This document shows, one piece after another, positions 1 to 6,330 of a stretch of 6,824 nt of DNA. Below the pieces are notes generated by a model. The model made no database searches and was not told where the DNA came from. It saw nothing but the letters and a program-made list of their open reading frames with translations. The DNA is taken from contig QNBZ01000070.1 in assembly GCA_003644295.1 (NCBI GenBank), forward strand, positions 1 through 6,824. The letters are read 5' to 3'. Both the position numbers and the translations under genes were made by a program. Position 1 is the first letter of the stretch; every line of letters begins with the position of its first letter. The stretch is from Planctomycetota bacterium (GTDB taxonomy: Bacteria; Planctomycetota; Phycisphaerae; Sedimentisphaerales; Anaerobacaceae).

Positions 1-1
1 A

Positions 2-358
2 CTTTGCGGCAAGTCAACGAGGACGATGCTCGAAGGCGAAAATCATCTTTTGCCCGAAGAGTTGATATATCTGTTTTCAAAGTTTGATTTTATAATAGCG
101 ACGCAGATGCATGCAGGGATATTTGCTTATCTTGCCGGCGTGCCACTTATCAATTTGATTTATGACGATAAAGTGCAAGAGTTTAACAAGCGAATTGGTA
201 ATCAAAATTATTTGTATCTGGCCGAAATAGGCGACAGCCAAAAGGTGTCAGAGGCACTGAGCAAAGCGGCCAATGGCAAGGCCATATCGTGGGATGCATC
301 GGTACGAGCCGATAGTGAGAAGCTCGTTAAGTTGTTAAACGAACTTGTGTGGGGTTAG
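2..358 (+). CDS. Polysaccharide pyruvyl transferase family protein, C-terminal part (5' end outside window)
   Basis: The reading frame is open from base 2 to the TAG at 356-358, giving 118 visible residues; the N-terminus lies upstream. The central stretch reads ATQMHAGIFAYLAGVP and then IYDDKVQEF. This matches the C-terminal pattern of the polysaccharide pyruvyl transferase family (CsaB/WcaK type): a conserved histidine followed by a small helix, Gly-Val-Pro, and a Tyr-Asp-x-Lys segment, arranged as in GT-B-like nucleotide or substrate pockets. Family members add a ketal-linked pyruvate from phosphoenolpyruvate to cell-surface sugars, although some are uncharacterised. The ATG at 26 is internal to the homologous frame and is probably not the start. 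The downstream membrane protein follows within 16 bp, so the two are probably co-transcribed in an envelope glycan cluster. Family assignment is fairly sure; the exact substrate cannot be read from this piece. Confidence 0.75.
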   Translation, partial: LCGKSTRTMLEGENHLLPEELIYLFSKFDFIIATQMHAGIFAYLAGVPLINLIYDDKVQEFNKRIGNQNYLYLAEIGDSQKVSEALSKAANGKAISWDASVRADSEKLVKLLNELVWG

Positions 359-374
359 AAAATATGGGGCTGTA

Positions 375-1352
375 ATGCAAGAGAGAACAAAGCGAATTCT
401 AAAATTCCTGTTGAGGTTATTGATAACTACTGCCCTGCTGTGGCTGGTGTTGAGTCGAATTGATTTGCAGCAGGTAGGTCAAACCATAAAAACCGCAAGA
501 TGGGGATTTCTGATAATTGTCTGGGTGTTGGCAGTATTAACTCTTTGGATACGCTCTGTCAAAATGCGTTTCATTTTGAAAAGGCAGGATTGCAAAGTCG
601 GAACTATGAAAATATTTGGTGCAAGTGCCGTTACATCACTTTACAGTTTGATTATGCCCGGAATGCTCAGCACGGGGATTAAATGGTATATTCTCAAACA
701 GCACACCGGAAAGGGAAGTAACGTTTTAAGCGCAATGGTGTACAACCAGGCAGCAGACATAGTTGTCAGAGTGTTGTTGGGCCTTGCGGCTATTATAATA
801 GCCAATCCAGGCGGAGGTCGGCAGTTGCCCGTAATCTGCGGAATAATAACCGCTGTCATAGTTGCTGGTTGTTTCTTACTGCTGAACAGGCGGACAGGCC
901 CAAAGGGCAGTGCGGCTCTTTCGTACGCATTAAGAGCTTTTCCGAAGATAGTTCGCTCACCTGCCGAGACAATTCTTGAGCAGGTTAAAGTTTTTCAGAT
1001 TGCAGGATACCGGTTTCATCTGCTGATTGCAGGGGTTAGCTTGTCTGCCAGTTTGCTCGGCATAGCGCTCTATGTTTGTGCAGCCAGGGCCGCGGGTATA
1101 AATGTGCCGGTGATGGCGCTGGTTTGGCAGTCATCAGCGGTTTATATACTTGGCCGACTGCCAATATCAATCGCAAATCTTGGCGTAAGGGAATTTACGT
1201 TGATTGAGTTTTTGGCCCTTTACGGAATTGAGGCGCCGGCGGTGCTTTTGATGTCTATGATAATCTTTTCGACACAGATTTTAATGGCCGCCATCGGAGT
1301 GGGCTGCCAAATCACCTGGGCGTTAAGTGGAAGAAGATCAACTCGCTCCTGA
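375..1352 (+). CDS. Flippase-like integral membrane protein (YbhN/AglD/LPG-synthase TM-domain family)
   Basis: This is a 325-residue, strongly hydrophobic protein with about eight likely membrane segments (roughly residues 12-28, 43-62, 80-95, 118-148, 152-172, 220-245, 254-275 and 286-315). A basic N-terminus (QERTKR) suggests a cytoplasmic start. The family signature is the segment LPISIANLGVREFTLIEF near residues 265-282, typical of the lysylphosphatidylglycerol synthase TM-region / UPF0104 family. The family includes proteins linked to lipid or glycolipid translocation and to archaeal glycosylation. It lacks the cytosolic aminoacyl-transferase domain of MprF, so it is not a lysyl-PG synthase. 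I chose the ATG at 375, with GGGG about five bases upstream; a TTG at 345 would overlap the preceding gene. Its position after a pyruvyl transferase-family gene suggests a role in moving or assembling envelope glycans, which is an inference. Its 3' end overlaps the convergent SHMT-like gene by 15 bp. Confidence 0.8.
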   Translation: MQERTKRILKFLLRLLITTALLWLVLSRIDLQQVGQTIKTARWGFLIIVWVLAVLTLWIRSVKMRFILKRQDCKVGTMKIFGASAVTSLYSLIMPGMLSTGIKWYILKQHTGKGSNVLSAMVYNQAADIVVRVLLGLAAIIIANPGGGRQLPVICGIITAVIVAGCFLLLNRRTGPKGSAALSYALRAFPKIVRSPAETILEQVKVFQIAGYRFHLLIAGVSLSASLLGIALYVCAARAAGINVPVMALVWQSSAVYILGRLPISIANLGVREFTLIEFLALYGIEAPAVLLMSMIIFSTQILMAAIGVGCQITWALSGRRSTRS

Positions 1353-2663
1353 AGGAAACCTGCGGCATAAATCCTCTACTTCGGCTCTCATTTTATCGCT
1401 GAACGATTTATCAATTTCGTATTCAGTATCGCTTATTATCTTCACATCCTTCAACACTGTATCTATTAACGACGATATGCTGTCCATCTCTTTCGCTCCC
1501 ATTCCGCTCTTTGTAACAATCGCCGTCCCTAATCTGATACCGCTGGTAATCGCATCGCTGCAACTTTCGTAGGGCAGCGCATATTTATCGACTACTATCC
1601 CGCACTCTTCGAGGCACTTCTGTGCCACGAATCCTGTCAAACCTTTTTGCGAGTTACTCACGTTCACCAGAACTATATGGTTATCTGTTCCGCCGGTTAC
1701 CACATCGTAACTCAAATCCAGCAAACCTTTTGCAAGCCGTTTTGCATTTTCTATGATTTTGAATTGCCTTGCCCTGTATTCTTCGGAAAGTGTCTCTTTG
1801 AAGAAGACCGCTTTAGCTGCTATATTATTCAGGTACGGCGTCCCCTGCACCCCCGGAAATGTCGCTTTGTCGATAAGCTCCTGCAATTCTTGTCCGTCAT
1901 CTGTCGTCTCTCGTCTGTTGTCTCTCGAACCCATCACTATCAGTCCGCCTCTGGGCCCGCCCGGCTTATACGTACTTGTCGTTGTGAAATGCGCATAATC
2001 GACGGGAGACGGATGAGCACCGGCTATCACCAATCCGGATATGTGCGAGATGTCCGCTAAAAGATACGCCCCGACTTCGTCTGCAATTTCTCTGAACTTT
2101 TTGAAATCTATCGTTCTGGCATAGGCACTGGCGCCGCTTATGAGCACTCTCGGCCTGACTTTTATCGCTTTTTCTCTGATTGCTTCGTAATCCAGAAGGA
2201 AGGTTTTTTTATCGACGTAATAGTTTTCAACGTCAAAGAACTTACCGGTGAATGAAACCGCCGCCCCGTGCGAATAATGCCCCCCTTGGTCTGTTCCGAG
2301 ACTCAATATCTTATCGTCTTTTTCTAATATCGCCGTCAGGACGATTTGGTTAGCCGCCGAGCCGGAATGCGGCTGAACGTTGGCGTATTGTGCACCGAAT
2401 GCCTCTTTCGCTCTGGCCACGGCAAGCCGTTCTATATCATCGACTACTTCGCAGCCGCCGTGCAGTCTGGCACCGGGGAAACCTTCTGCTGTTTTGTTTT
2501 GGACAGCCGAGCCGAGAGCCGCCAGAACTGCTGCCGAGCATTGATTTTCCGCAGCTAAAAGCTGCAATGTTTTCTGCTGTCTCTGACATTCTTTTGCTGC
2601 TAACTCATAAACATCCCTGTCTTCGGTTTTGAGAACGCTGAATATATCATCACTACAATCCAT
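1338..2663 (-). CDS. glyA: Serine hydroxymethyltransferase-like PLP enzyme (divergent GlyA)
   Basis: This is a 441-residue fold-type I PLP enzyme of normal SHMT length (about 415-430) plus a small loop insertion. Canonical SHMT reversibly converts serine and tetrahydrofolate to glycine and methylene-THF in the cytosol. Conserved features are the NVQPHSGSAAN segment (95-105, PLP phosphate), GGH (127-129, ring stacking), DISH (204-207), the Schiff-base lysine K233 in TYKPGGPRGG, FPGVQG (269-274) and SGIR with R377 for the substrate carboxylate. Many pocket residues differ from E. coli GlyA by my manual alignment: S35 is A38, Y55 is T58, Y64 is L67, Y65 is H68, L121 is T124, H228 is Y232 and N347 is Y361. 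SHMT is the best name, but folate use is doubtful. Residues about 246-257 are an insertion coded by a tandem repeat. The ATG lies 5 bp after the rseP stop with only a weak GGA ahead of it, so translation is probably coupled to rseP. Confidence 0.82.
   Translation of the reverse strand: MDCSDDIFSVLKTEDRDVYELAAKECQRQQKTLQLLAAENQCSAAVLAALGSAVQNKTAEGFPGARLHGGCEVVDDIERLAVARAKEAFGAQYANVQPHSGSAANQIVLTAILEKDDKILSLGTDQGGHYSHGAAVSFTGKFFDVENYYVDKKTFLLDYEAIREKAIKVRPRVLISGASAYARTIDFKKFREIADEVGAYLLADISHISGLVIAGAHPSPVDYAHFTTTSTYKPGGPRGGLIVMGSRDNRRETTDDGQELQELIDKATFPGVQGTPYLNNIAAKAVFFKETLSEEYRARQFKIIENAKRLAKGLLDLSYDVVTGGTDNHIVLVNVSNSQKGLTGFVAQKCLEECGIVVDKYALPYESCSDAITSGIRLGTAIVTKSGMGAKEMDSISSLIDTVLKDVKIISDTEYEIDKSFSDKMRAEVEDLCRRFPSGAS
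1900..1927. repeat. 14-bp tandem duplication inside the SHMT-like gene
   Basis: Two adjacent 14-base copies, TCTGTCGTCTCTCG (1900-1913) and TCTGTTGTCTCTCG (1914-1927), differ at one base. They fall in frame within the SHMT-like gene and code for the charged stretch RDNRRETTDD, on the minus strand, just after the GPRGGLIVM strand. Ordinary SHMTs have a shorter loop between this strand and FPGxQGG. The unit is not a multiple of three, so its copies are read in different frames. Confidence 0.7.
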
Positions 2664-2668
2664 AATTG

Positions 2669-4693
2669 CTATCCGCTGAAGAAACTTCTTACAATATCAT
2701 TAAATGTTACATAAAGGAAAAATGTTCCTATCAGCGCCCAGCCGGCATAGGTAATGAAGCCCTGCGTCTTCTCGCTTAACGCCGAACCCTTGATTTTTTC
2801 AATCAGCAGAAGCACAATCAGCCCGCCGTCGAGCGGCGGCAAAGGCAAAAAGTTAAACACGGCTATGCAGGCGCTTATCAGGCCGAGGAAATAGACGTAG
2901 TAAATAAACGGCTGCTCGGCAACAATCCGATAGCTGAACGTAAGTATGCCGACAGGCCCCATAAGCTGTTTGGGACTGATAAGACCGCCAATCAGACGCT
3001 TTATGGTTAAATAGGTCTGGGTGATAAACATAATAGTTTTTTTGTATCCCATCACGATTGCGTCAATCGGCCCGCTGGCTTTGTAAAGACGCTTCAAATT
3101 CTCGAATGGAATAAATTCGGCAAAAGTTGATTCGATTGCGGGAAAATCTATCGGCTTGCTTACGTCCAGAGCGACTTTGCCGGCTGTTTCACTATCGAGC
3201 CGCCAATCAATCGTTATGCGCTTGCCTGCGTTTTTTCTGATTTCTCGGATGACATCGTAAAAGCTTGATACGTTGACTCCGTCAACAGCCGTTATTGTAG
3301 CGCCGCGAGGAATGGCCGGTGTCGTGTCATCTTCGTCAGCTATCATCCCGGCAACTACCGGATGTTCAGCGTCAAAAGCGATGCCGATACCTATAAGCAC
3401 CTCGTTGCTGTCTGCCGCTCGTTCAGGCACAACTGTAACTGTTTCTTCGCTGCCATCACGCAATACTTTTATGGGTAATTCTCTACTCTCGTATTCTGTG
3501 GTGGTCTCGCGCATCTCTTTATAGGTAGGGTTTTCAACCTCACCAACCGCAAGGATAATATCGCCGCTTTTCAATTCGACATCAGCCGGAACAGCCGTAA
3601 CCAGCAGGCGAGGCACGATAGAAGATATACGGCTGAGCTTGGACTCGGAATTGGTGTCATACATCCCGGCTGGACTTAAGTTCAGCCGAATTTGCGCTTC
3701 GGTTAGCTCACCTTTGCGCTCGACTGAAACTGTTACCGCCGGAACAAGAGCGCTTCGAACTATTCTGTCTAATTCCCAGTAGCTCTGAACCTCTTTTCCA
3801 TTCACAGTTTTGATATGGTCGCCGGGCAGCAGGCCTGTTTTCTCGAACAACTTATCAGCGTCATTCTGAGGGAGCTTCGCAACGGTCAAACTCTGCGCCG
3901 GCGCAATACCAAAAACTTTGATTGTTCCCATTGACGTTTGGTTTTGCTTGGCCGCTATCGCAAAATCTTCTATTGAACCGTCTTCGTGTTTGACTTTTAA
4001 CGCAATTTTTTCATCTTTGCCGGACAAAGCCGCTGCCATTGCGATATTGCTGAACTCCAGGTCATCGCTTTTACCTGCTATCTCGATTATCTCATCGCCG
4101 GCTTTCAGCCCCGCAAGCGCCGCCGGCGAACCTGGCGTTACACCGCCGACCACGGCAGGCGGCAGTTTTATACCGATAAGAAAAGCTATCATAAAAATCA
4201 TAACGGCGCTGATAATGTTAAAGAACACTCCTGCCGCTATAACAGCCGCGCGAACGCCGCTCGACTTGTTGGCAAACGAACGCGGGTCGTTGTTTTCCTT
4301 GATAGGCCCGGTGTCGTCTTGGCCGAGCATCTTGACGAAGCCGCCGAACGGAATAAGCCCGATGCGGTATTCGGTCTCGTCGGCTTCCTGCTCATCTTCT
4401 TTAGCCAAAAGTTTCGGCAGTATCCGGAATCGGAAACCGTTTTTTGTTTTTTTCACGCCGAGCAAAATCGGCGGCATAAAAATCGAAAACGCCTCGACCT
4501 TTATCCCCGAAAGTTTAGCGACAATAAAATGCCCGAATTCGTGAACCAGAACAACCGCTCCGAATCCGAGGGCAACAAGCAGGACGTTACCGAAAGCTCC
4601 GATATTCTGGGCGGCAAAATAAACAACTACCGCAAAAACCACGACCCACAACGATGTGCGAAAATTTTTTGATAAACCTTTTGCTTTAGACAT
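2669..4693 (-). CDS. rseP: RseP-type site-2 intramembrane zinc metalloprotease with about four PDZ-like domains
   Basis: This is a 674-residue member of the M50B (RseP/S2P) family, which cleaves transmembrane anti-sigma factors and signal-peptide remnants within the inner membrane. The first two membrane segments are near residues 13-28 and 36-50. The zinc motif HEFGH is at 51-55 (ligands H51 and H55, catalytic E52), and the second motif NFLPLPPLDGG is at 614-624 with D622 as third ligand. GPVGI at 579-583 and two closing membrane segments (about 595-618 and 645-664) fit the family. Between them lie about four PDZ-like units, near 178-265, 266-340, 355-425 and 430-512, each with a typical GDxI-like or GATI strand. 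E. coli RseP has two and is about 450 residues. I chose the ATG at 4693 because GGAG lies nine bases upstream (4703-4706); a TTG at 4708 would place the start inside that site. It follows dxr by 23 bp and precedes the SHMT-like gene by 5 bp. Confidence 0.93.
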   Translation of the reverse strand: MSKAKGLSKNFRTSLWVVVFAVVVYFAAQNIGAFGNVLLVALGFGAVVLVHEFGHFIVAKLSGIKVEAFSIFMPPILLGVKKTKNGFRFRILPKLLAKEDEQEADETEYRIGLIPFGGFVKMLGQDDTGPIKENNDPRSFANKSSGVRAAVIAAGVFFNIISAVMIFMIAFLIGIKLPPAVVGGVTPGSPAALAGLKAGDEIIEIAGKSDDLEFSNIAMAAALSGKDEKIALKVKHEDGSIEDFAIAAKQNQTSMGTIKVFGIAPAQSLTVAKLPQNDADKLFEKTGLLPGDHIKTVNGKEVQSYWELDRIVRSALVPAVTVSVERKGELTEAQIRLNLSPAGMYDTNSESKLSRISSIVPRLLVTAVPADVELKSGDIILAVGEVENPTYKEMRETTTEYESRELPIKVLRDGSEETVTVVPERAADSNEVLIGIGIAFDAEHPVVAGMIADEDDTTPAIPRGATITAVDGVNVSSFYDVIREIRKNAGKRITIDWRLDSETAGKVALDVSKPIDFPAIESTFAEFIPFENLKRLYKASGPIDAIVMGYKKTIMFITQTYLTIKRLIGGLISPKQLMGPVGILTFSYRIVAEQPFIYYVYFLGLISACIAVFNFLPLPPLDGGLIVLLLIEKIKGSALSEKTQGFITYAGWALIGTFFLYVTFNDIVRSFFSG

Positions 4694-4702
4694 CAAACAA
4701 AT

Positions 4703-4706
4703 CTCC
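4703..4706 (-). promoter_or_regulatory. Ribosome binding site of rseP
   Basis: GGAG on the minus strand sits nine bases before the ATG at 4693. It decides the start: the longer TTG-initiated version (4708) would overlap this site and has no recognisable site of its own. Confidence 0.6.
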
Positions 4707-4716
4707 AAGTAAATTC

Positions 4717-5886
4717 CTAAACGCTGCCAGCTATACGCTGAACGCTGTTTTTTACTTCTTTTCTTGCCCAGGCGTCTGCTTCGAGCAGTTCTTCGAGCGA
4801 CACTTTTTGTCTGGCGCTGTGCTTATTCAGGCAATATTCCACGAGCTCGACTATACTAACAAATTTAATTTTGTTTGCCAGAAACAGTTTCACAGCCGCT
4901 TCGTTGGCGGCATTGAAGACAGCCGCTGCTGTCCCGCCCGTTTGTGCAACCTCAAAACCTAACGACAGCGCACGAAACGTCTTCAGGTTGGGTTTTTCAA
5001 ACGTAAGTTTTCCTATCTGCTCCAGCCGCAGGTACTTGGCTGCCCCGGCAACCCGACGAGGATAGGTAAGGGCGTATTGAATCGGCCCGGACATATCAGC
5101 TCTGCCAAGCTGTGCGATTACAGAGCCGTCCACAAATTCTACGAGTGAATGCACTATTGATTCGGGATGAATAAGCACCTCGATTTTTTCGACCGGCATA
5201 TCGAAGAGCCACTTGGCCTCGATAACTTCCAGCGCCTTATTCATCATAGTCGCCGAGTCAACGGTGATTTTCGGTCCCATATCCCAGACCGGATGCGCAA
5301 GGGCCTGCTCCAGCGTTACATTTTGAAGAACCTCGATACTGGCTTCTCGAAATGGCCCGCCTTAAGCAGTCAGAATAATTTTATTGACTTCTTCTGTCGT
5401 CCCTGCCTGCATTGCTTGGAAAATCGCCGAATGTTCGCTGTCCACCGGCAGCAGTTGTGCGTCGTTTTCTTTTGCCGTTGCCGTGAGCAATTCACCGGCG
5501 ATAACAAACGGCTCTTTGTTTGCGATTGCGAGCTGTTTGCCTTTTTTGGCGGCTGCAAGAACCGCTGGCAGTCCCGCCGCTCCGACGACCGCTGTAAGAA
5601 TAGTATCGACCTCGTCAAGTTCGGCAATTTCAGTCAGGCCGTTCGGCCCAGCTAAAATCTCAACATCCCAATCACCTATCGCCTGACGAAGTCGATCAGA
5701 ATAATCTGCGTTTGTGATAACGGAAAATTTCGGCCTATATTTTTTTACCTGTTCAGCTAACAGTTCAAAATTACTATGAGCGCTCAGAGCAACAATTTTA
5801 TATTCTGGTCCAAGTGCATCGATTACCTGCAGCGTTTTTTTACCGATTGAGCCGGTCGAACCTAAAATGGCGATTTTTTTAGCCAT
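4717..5886 (-). pseudogene. dxr: 1-deoxy-D-xylulose 5-phosphate reductoisomerase, interrupted by one in-frame TAA
   Basis: Dxr (IspC) converts DXP to 2-C-methyl-D-erythritol 4-phosphate with NADPH and a divalent metal in the MEP isoprenoid pathway. Reading through the interruption gives 389 residues, the usual length. Visible motifs are the NADPH loop GSTGSIG (9-15), ANKE (122-125), VDSEHSAIFQ (148-157) with metal ligands D149 and E151, then GGPFRE, AHPVWDMG, VDSATMMNKALEVIEA and HPESIVHSLVEF. Codon 175 is TAA (5362-5364), where the family has the serine of the SGGPFR loop that binds the substrate phosphate. The parts are 5362-5886 (174 residues) and 4717-5361 in the same frame; the first ATG after the stop is at 5280. 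No frameshift or other obvious decay is seen, although P126 in NKEPF is usually Ser or Thr. Either the enzyme is lost, or the stop is a read error or is read through. It heads the dxr-rseP-glyA operon; dxr and rseP are often neighbours in bacteria. Confidence 0.9.
5362..5364 (-). other. In-frame TAA replacing the conserved active-site serine codon of dxr
   Basis: The minus strand reads ACT GCT TAA GGC GGG CCA, i.e. T-A-stop-G-G-P, where Dxr proteins have T-A/G-S-G-G-P. One base change (TCA to TAA; plus strand G to T at 5363) restores the serine. It corresponds to Ser186 of E. coli Dxr. Confidence 0.9.
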
Positions 5887-5893
5887 AGAAACT

Positions 5894-5923
5894 ATACTAT
5901 GGCAGAAGATGTGCTTATGTCAA
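5894..5923 (-). promoter_or_regulatory. Probable sigma-70-type promoter of the dxr-rseP-glyA operon, apparently leaderless
   Basis: A perfect TTGACA -35 box (5918-5923) is followed after 18 bases by TAGTAT (5894-5899, four of six -10 matches). An overlapping TATAGT (5891-5896) matches better but has a 21-base spacer. The dxr ATG begins only seven bases after TAGTAT, so transcription would start at or next to the ATG. No ribosome binding site precedes the ATG, which agrees with a leaderless message. Confidence 0.5.
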
Positions 5924-6013
5924 GAAATGAGTTAAAGCCGGGATTAGTTTGTTGAGGCGATTCAGGATTTTTCGCTTGCGTTGTTTCAGTTTTTTTGCTA
6001 TTTTCTTTTTCAC
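5915..6013 (-). pseudogene. Short basic ORF resembling a truncated transposase N-terminus
   Basis: A GTG at 6013 opens a 32-codon frame ending in TAA at 5915-5917. The product begins VKKKIAKKLKQRKRKIL and continues NRLNKLIPALTHFLT. The repeated Lys/Arg pattern of the first 20 residues resembles the extreme N-terminus of some DDE transposases (IS1380/IS4-like), from memory and without a search. The frame stops before any catalytic domain and runs directly into the dxr promoter, so if the assignment is right only the start of the gene survives. AAGGA lies about 11 bases before the GTG. The last codons (TTC TTG ACA TAA) contain the dxr -35 box. Alternatives are a real small basic protein or a chance frame. 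Confidence 0.4.
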
Positions 6014-6098
6014 TCGAAACGATTCCTTTCGTTGAATTTTGTAAATTCATTGTTTTACTGTAAGTGCATTGTACTGCACTGAAAGGGTCATTTCGAGT
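6012..6098 (-). other. 87-nt structured element: long imperfect inverted repeat enclosing two hairpins
   Basis: The outer arms 6012-6030 and 6081-6098 pair on the minus-strand transcript as 11 base pairs (one U-G), a small internal loop, then 6 more pairs. Inside are a 7-bp hairpin, TGAATTT/AAATTCA (6033-6039 and 6043-6049), and a 6-bp hairpin, AGTGCA/TGCACT (6063-6068 and 6075-6080), directly abutting the outer stem. Together they make a three-way junction. The 3' arm holds the AAGGA ribosome binding site and runs into the GTG of the short transposase-like frame, so the fold would hide that start. It may be an insertion-sequence end or leader, or a small mobile repeat. Confidence 0.6.
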
Positions 6099-6104
6099 AC
6101 TTTT

Positions 6105-6330
6105 TGATAATCAAAAATAATTTATCACCTCCAACCACGCTGGTTTAAGGACTATGAGATCGCATCCGAACGTTTTTACACCAGAACATACGTGTGGAAC
6201 AAAAGGTACAATTATTCGGACAACCACGACCCGCAATAACATGAGCCAATCGAATATCCGATTTGGTATATATTTCATCTATAAAATTGTATACCAAGGT
6301 TGGTAACTTTTCTAAGTTTGCGATTGGAGG
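6105..6330 (-). pseudogene. Decayed internal fragment of a radical SAM (B12-binding-type) enzyme gene
   Basis: Reading leftward from about 6330, the frame gives PPIANLEKLP, then about 25 residues, then GRGCPNNCTFCSTRMFW and VRMRS. The CxxxCxxC triad (codons 6199-6222) binds the [4Fe-4S] cluster that cleaves S-adenosylmethionine. The order (linker with xxLxxLP, R-G-C-P-x-x-C-x-F-C, F/Y-W, V-R-x-R-S-P-E) is typical of cobalamin-binding radical SAM enzymes just after the B12 domain. The frame meets TAA at 6145-6147, where the family continues with Glu. Beyond it, recognisable remains (VV, then EVINYF and LSK) appear only after a frame change and another stop, so the gene is decayed. Upstream of about 6330 the same frame runs antisense to an nrdD remnant. 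Only some 75 residues of a normally 450-600-residue protein remain, so the substrate cannot be told. Confidence 0.7.

Noticed and set aside
1647..2060. 137-residue plus-strand frame
   Set aside because: Antisense to the conserved core of the SHMT-like gene, with no recognisable domain.
3918..4544. 208-residue open frame on the plus strand
   Set aside because: It lies entirely antisense to rseP, whose protein is clearly conserved there. It is low-complexity (Ser/Ala/Ile/Pro-rich) with no family motif: a shadow.
4694..4708. TTG start for rseP at 4708
   Set aside because: GGAG at 4703-4706 is well placed for the ATG at 4693 and would lie inside the longer version.
5362..5364. Selenocysteine, pyrrolysine or a TAA-to-Ser code change at the dxr stop
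   Set aside because: Selenocysteine needs TGA and pyrrolysine TAG. A general TAA-to-Ser code is not supported: the intact genes have no internal TAA, and the radical SAM TAA falls at an expected Glu.
5167..5655. 162-residue plus-strand frame across the dxr stop
   Set aside because: Antisense to dxr; both sides of the stop show clear Dxr conservation on the minus strand.
6012..6098. Integron attC site
   Set aside because: The ends lack the GTTRRRY and RYYYAAC boxes, and there is no integrase or cassette context.
6124..6132. ATCACCTCC resembling the 16S rRNA 3' end (a perfect Shine-Dalgarno on the minus strand)
   Set aside because: Flanking bases do not match 16S rRNA. On the minus strand the only nearby starts open frames of fewer than 10 codons; it is part of the decayed radical SAM region.
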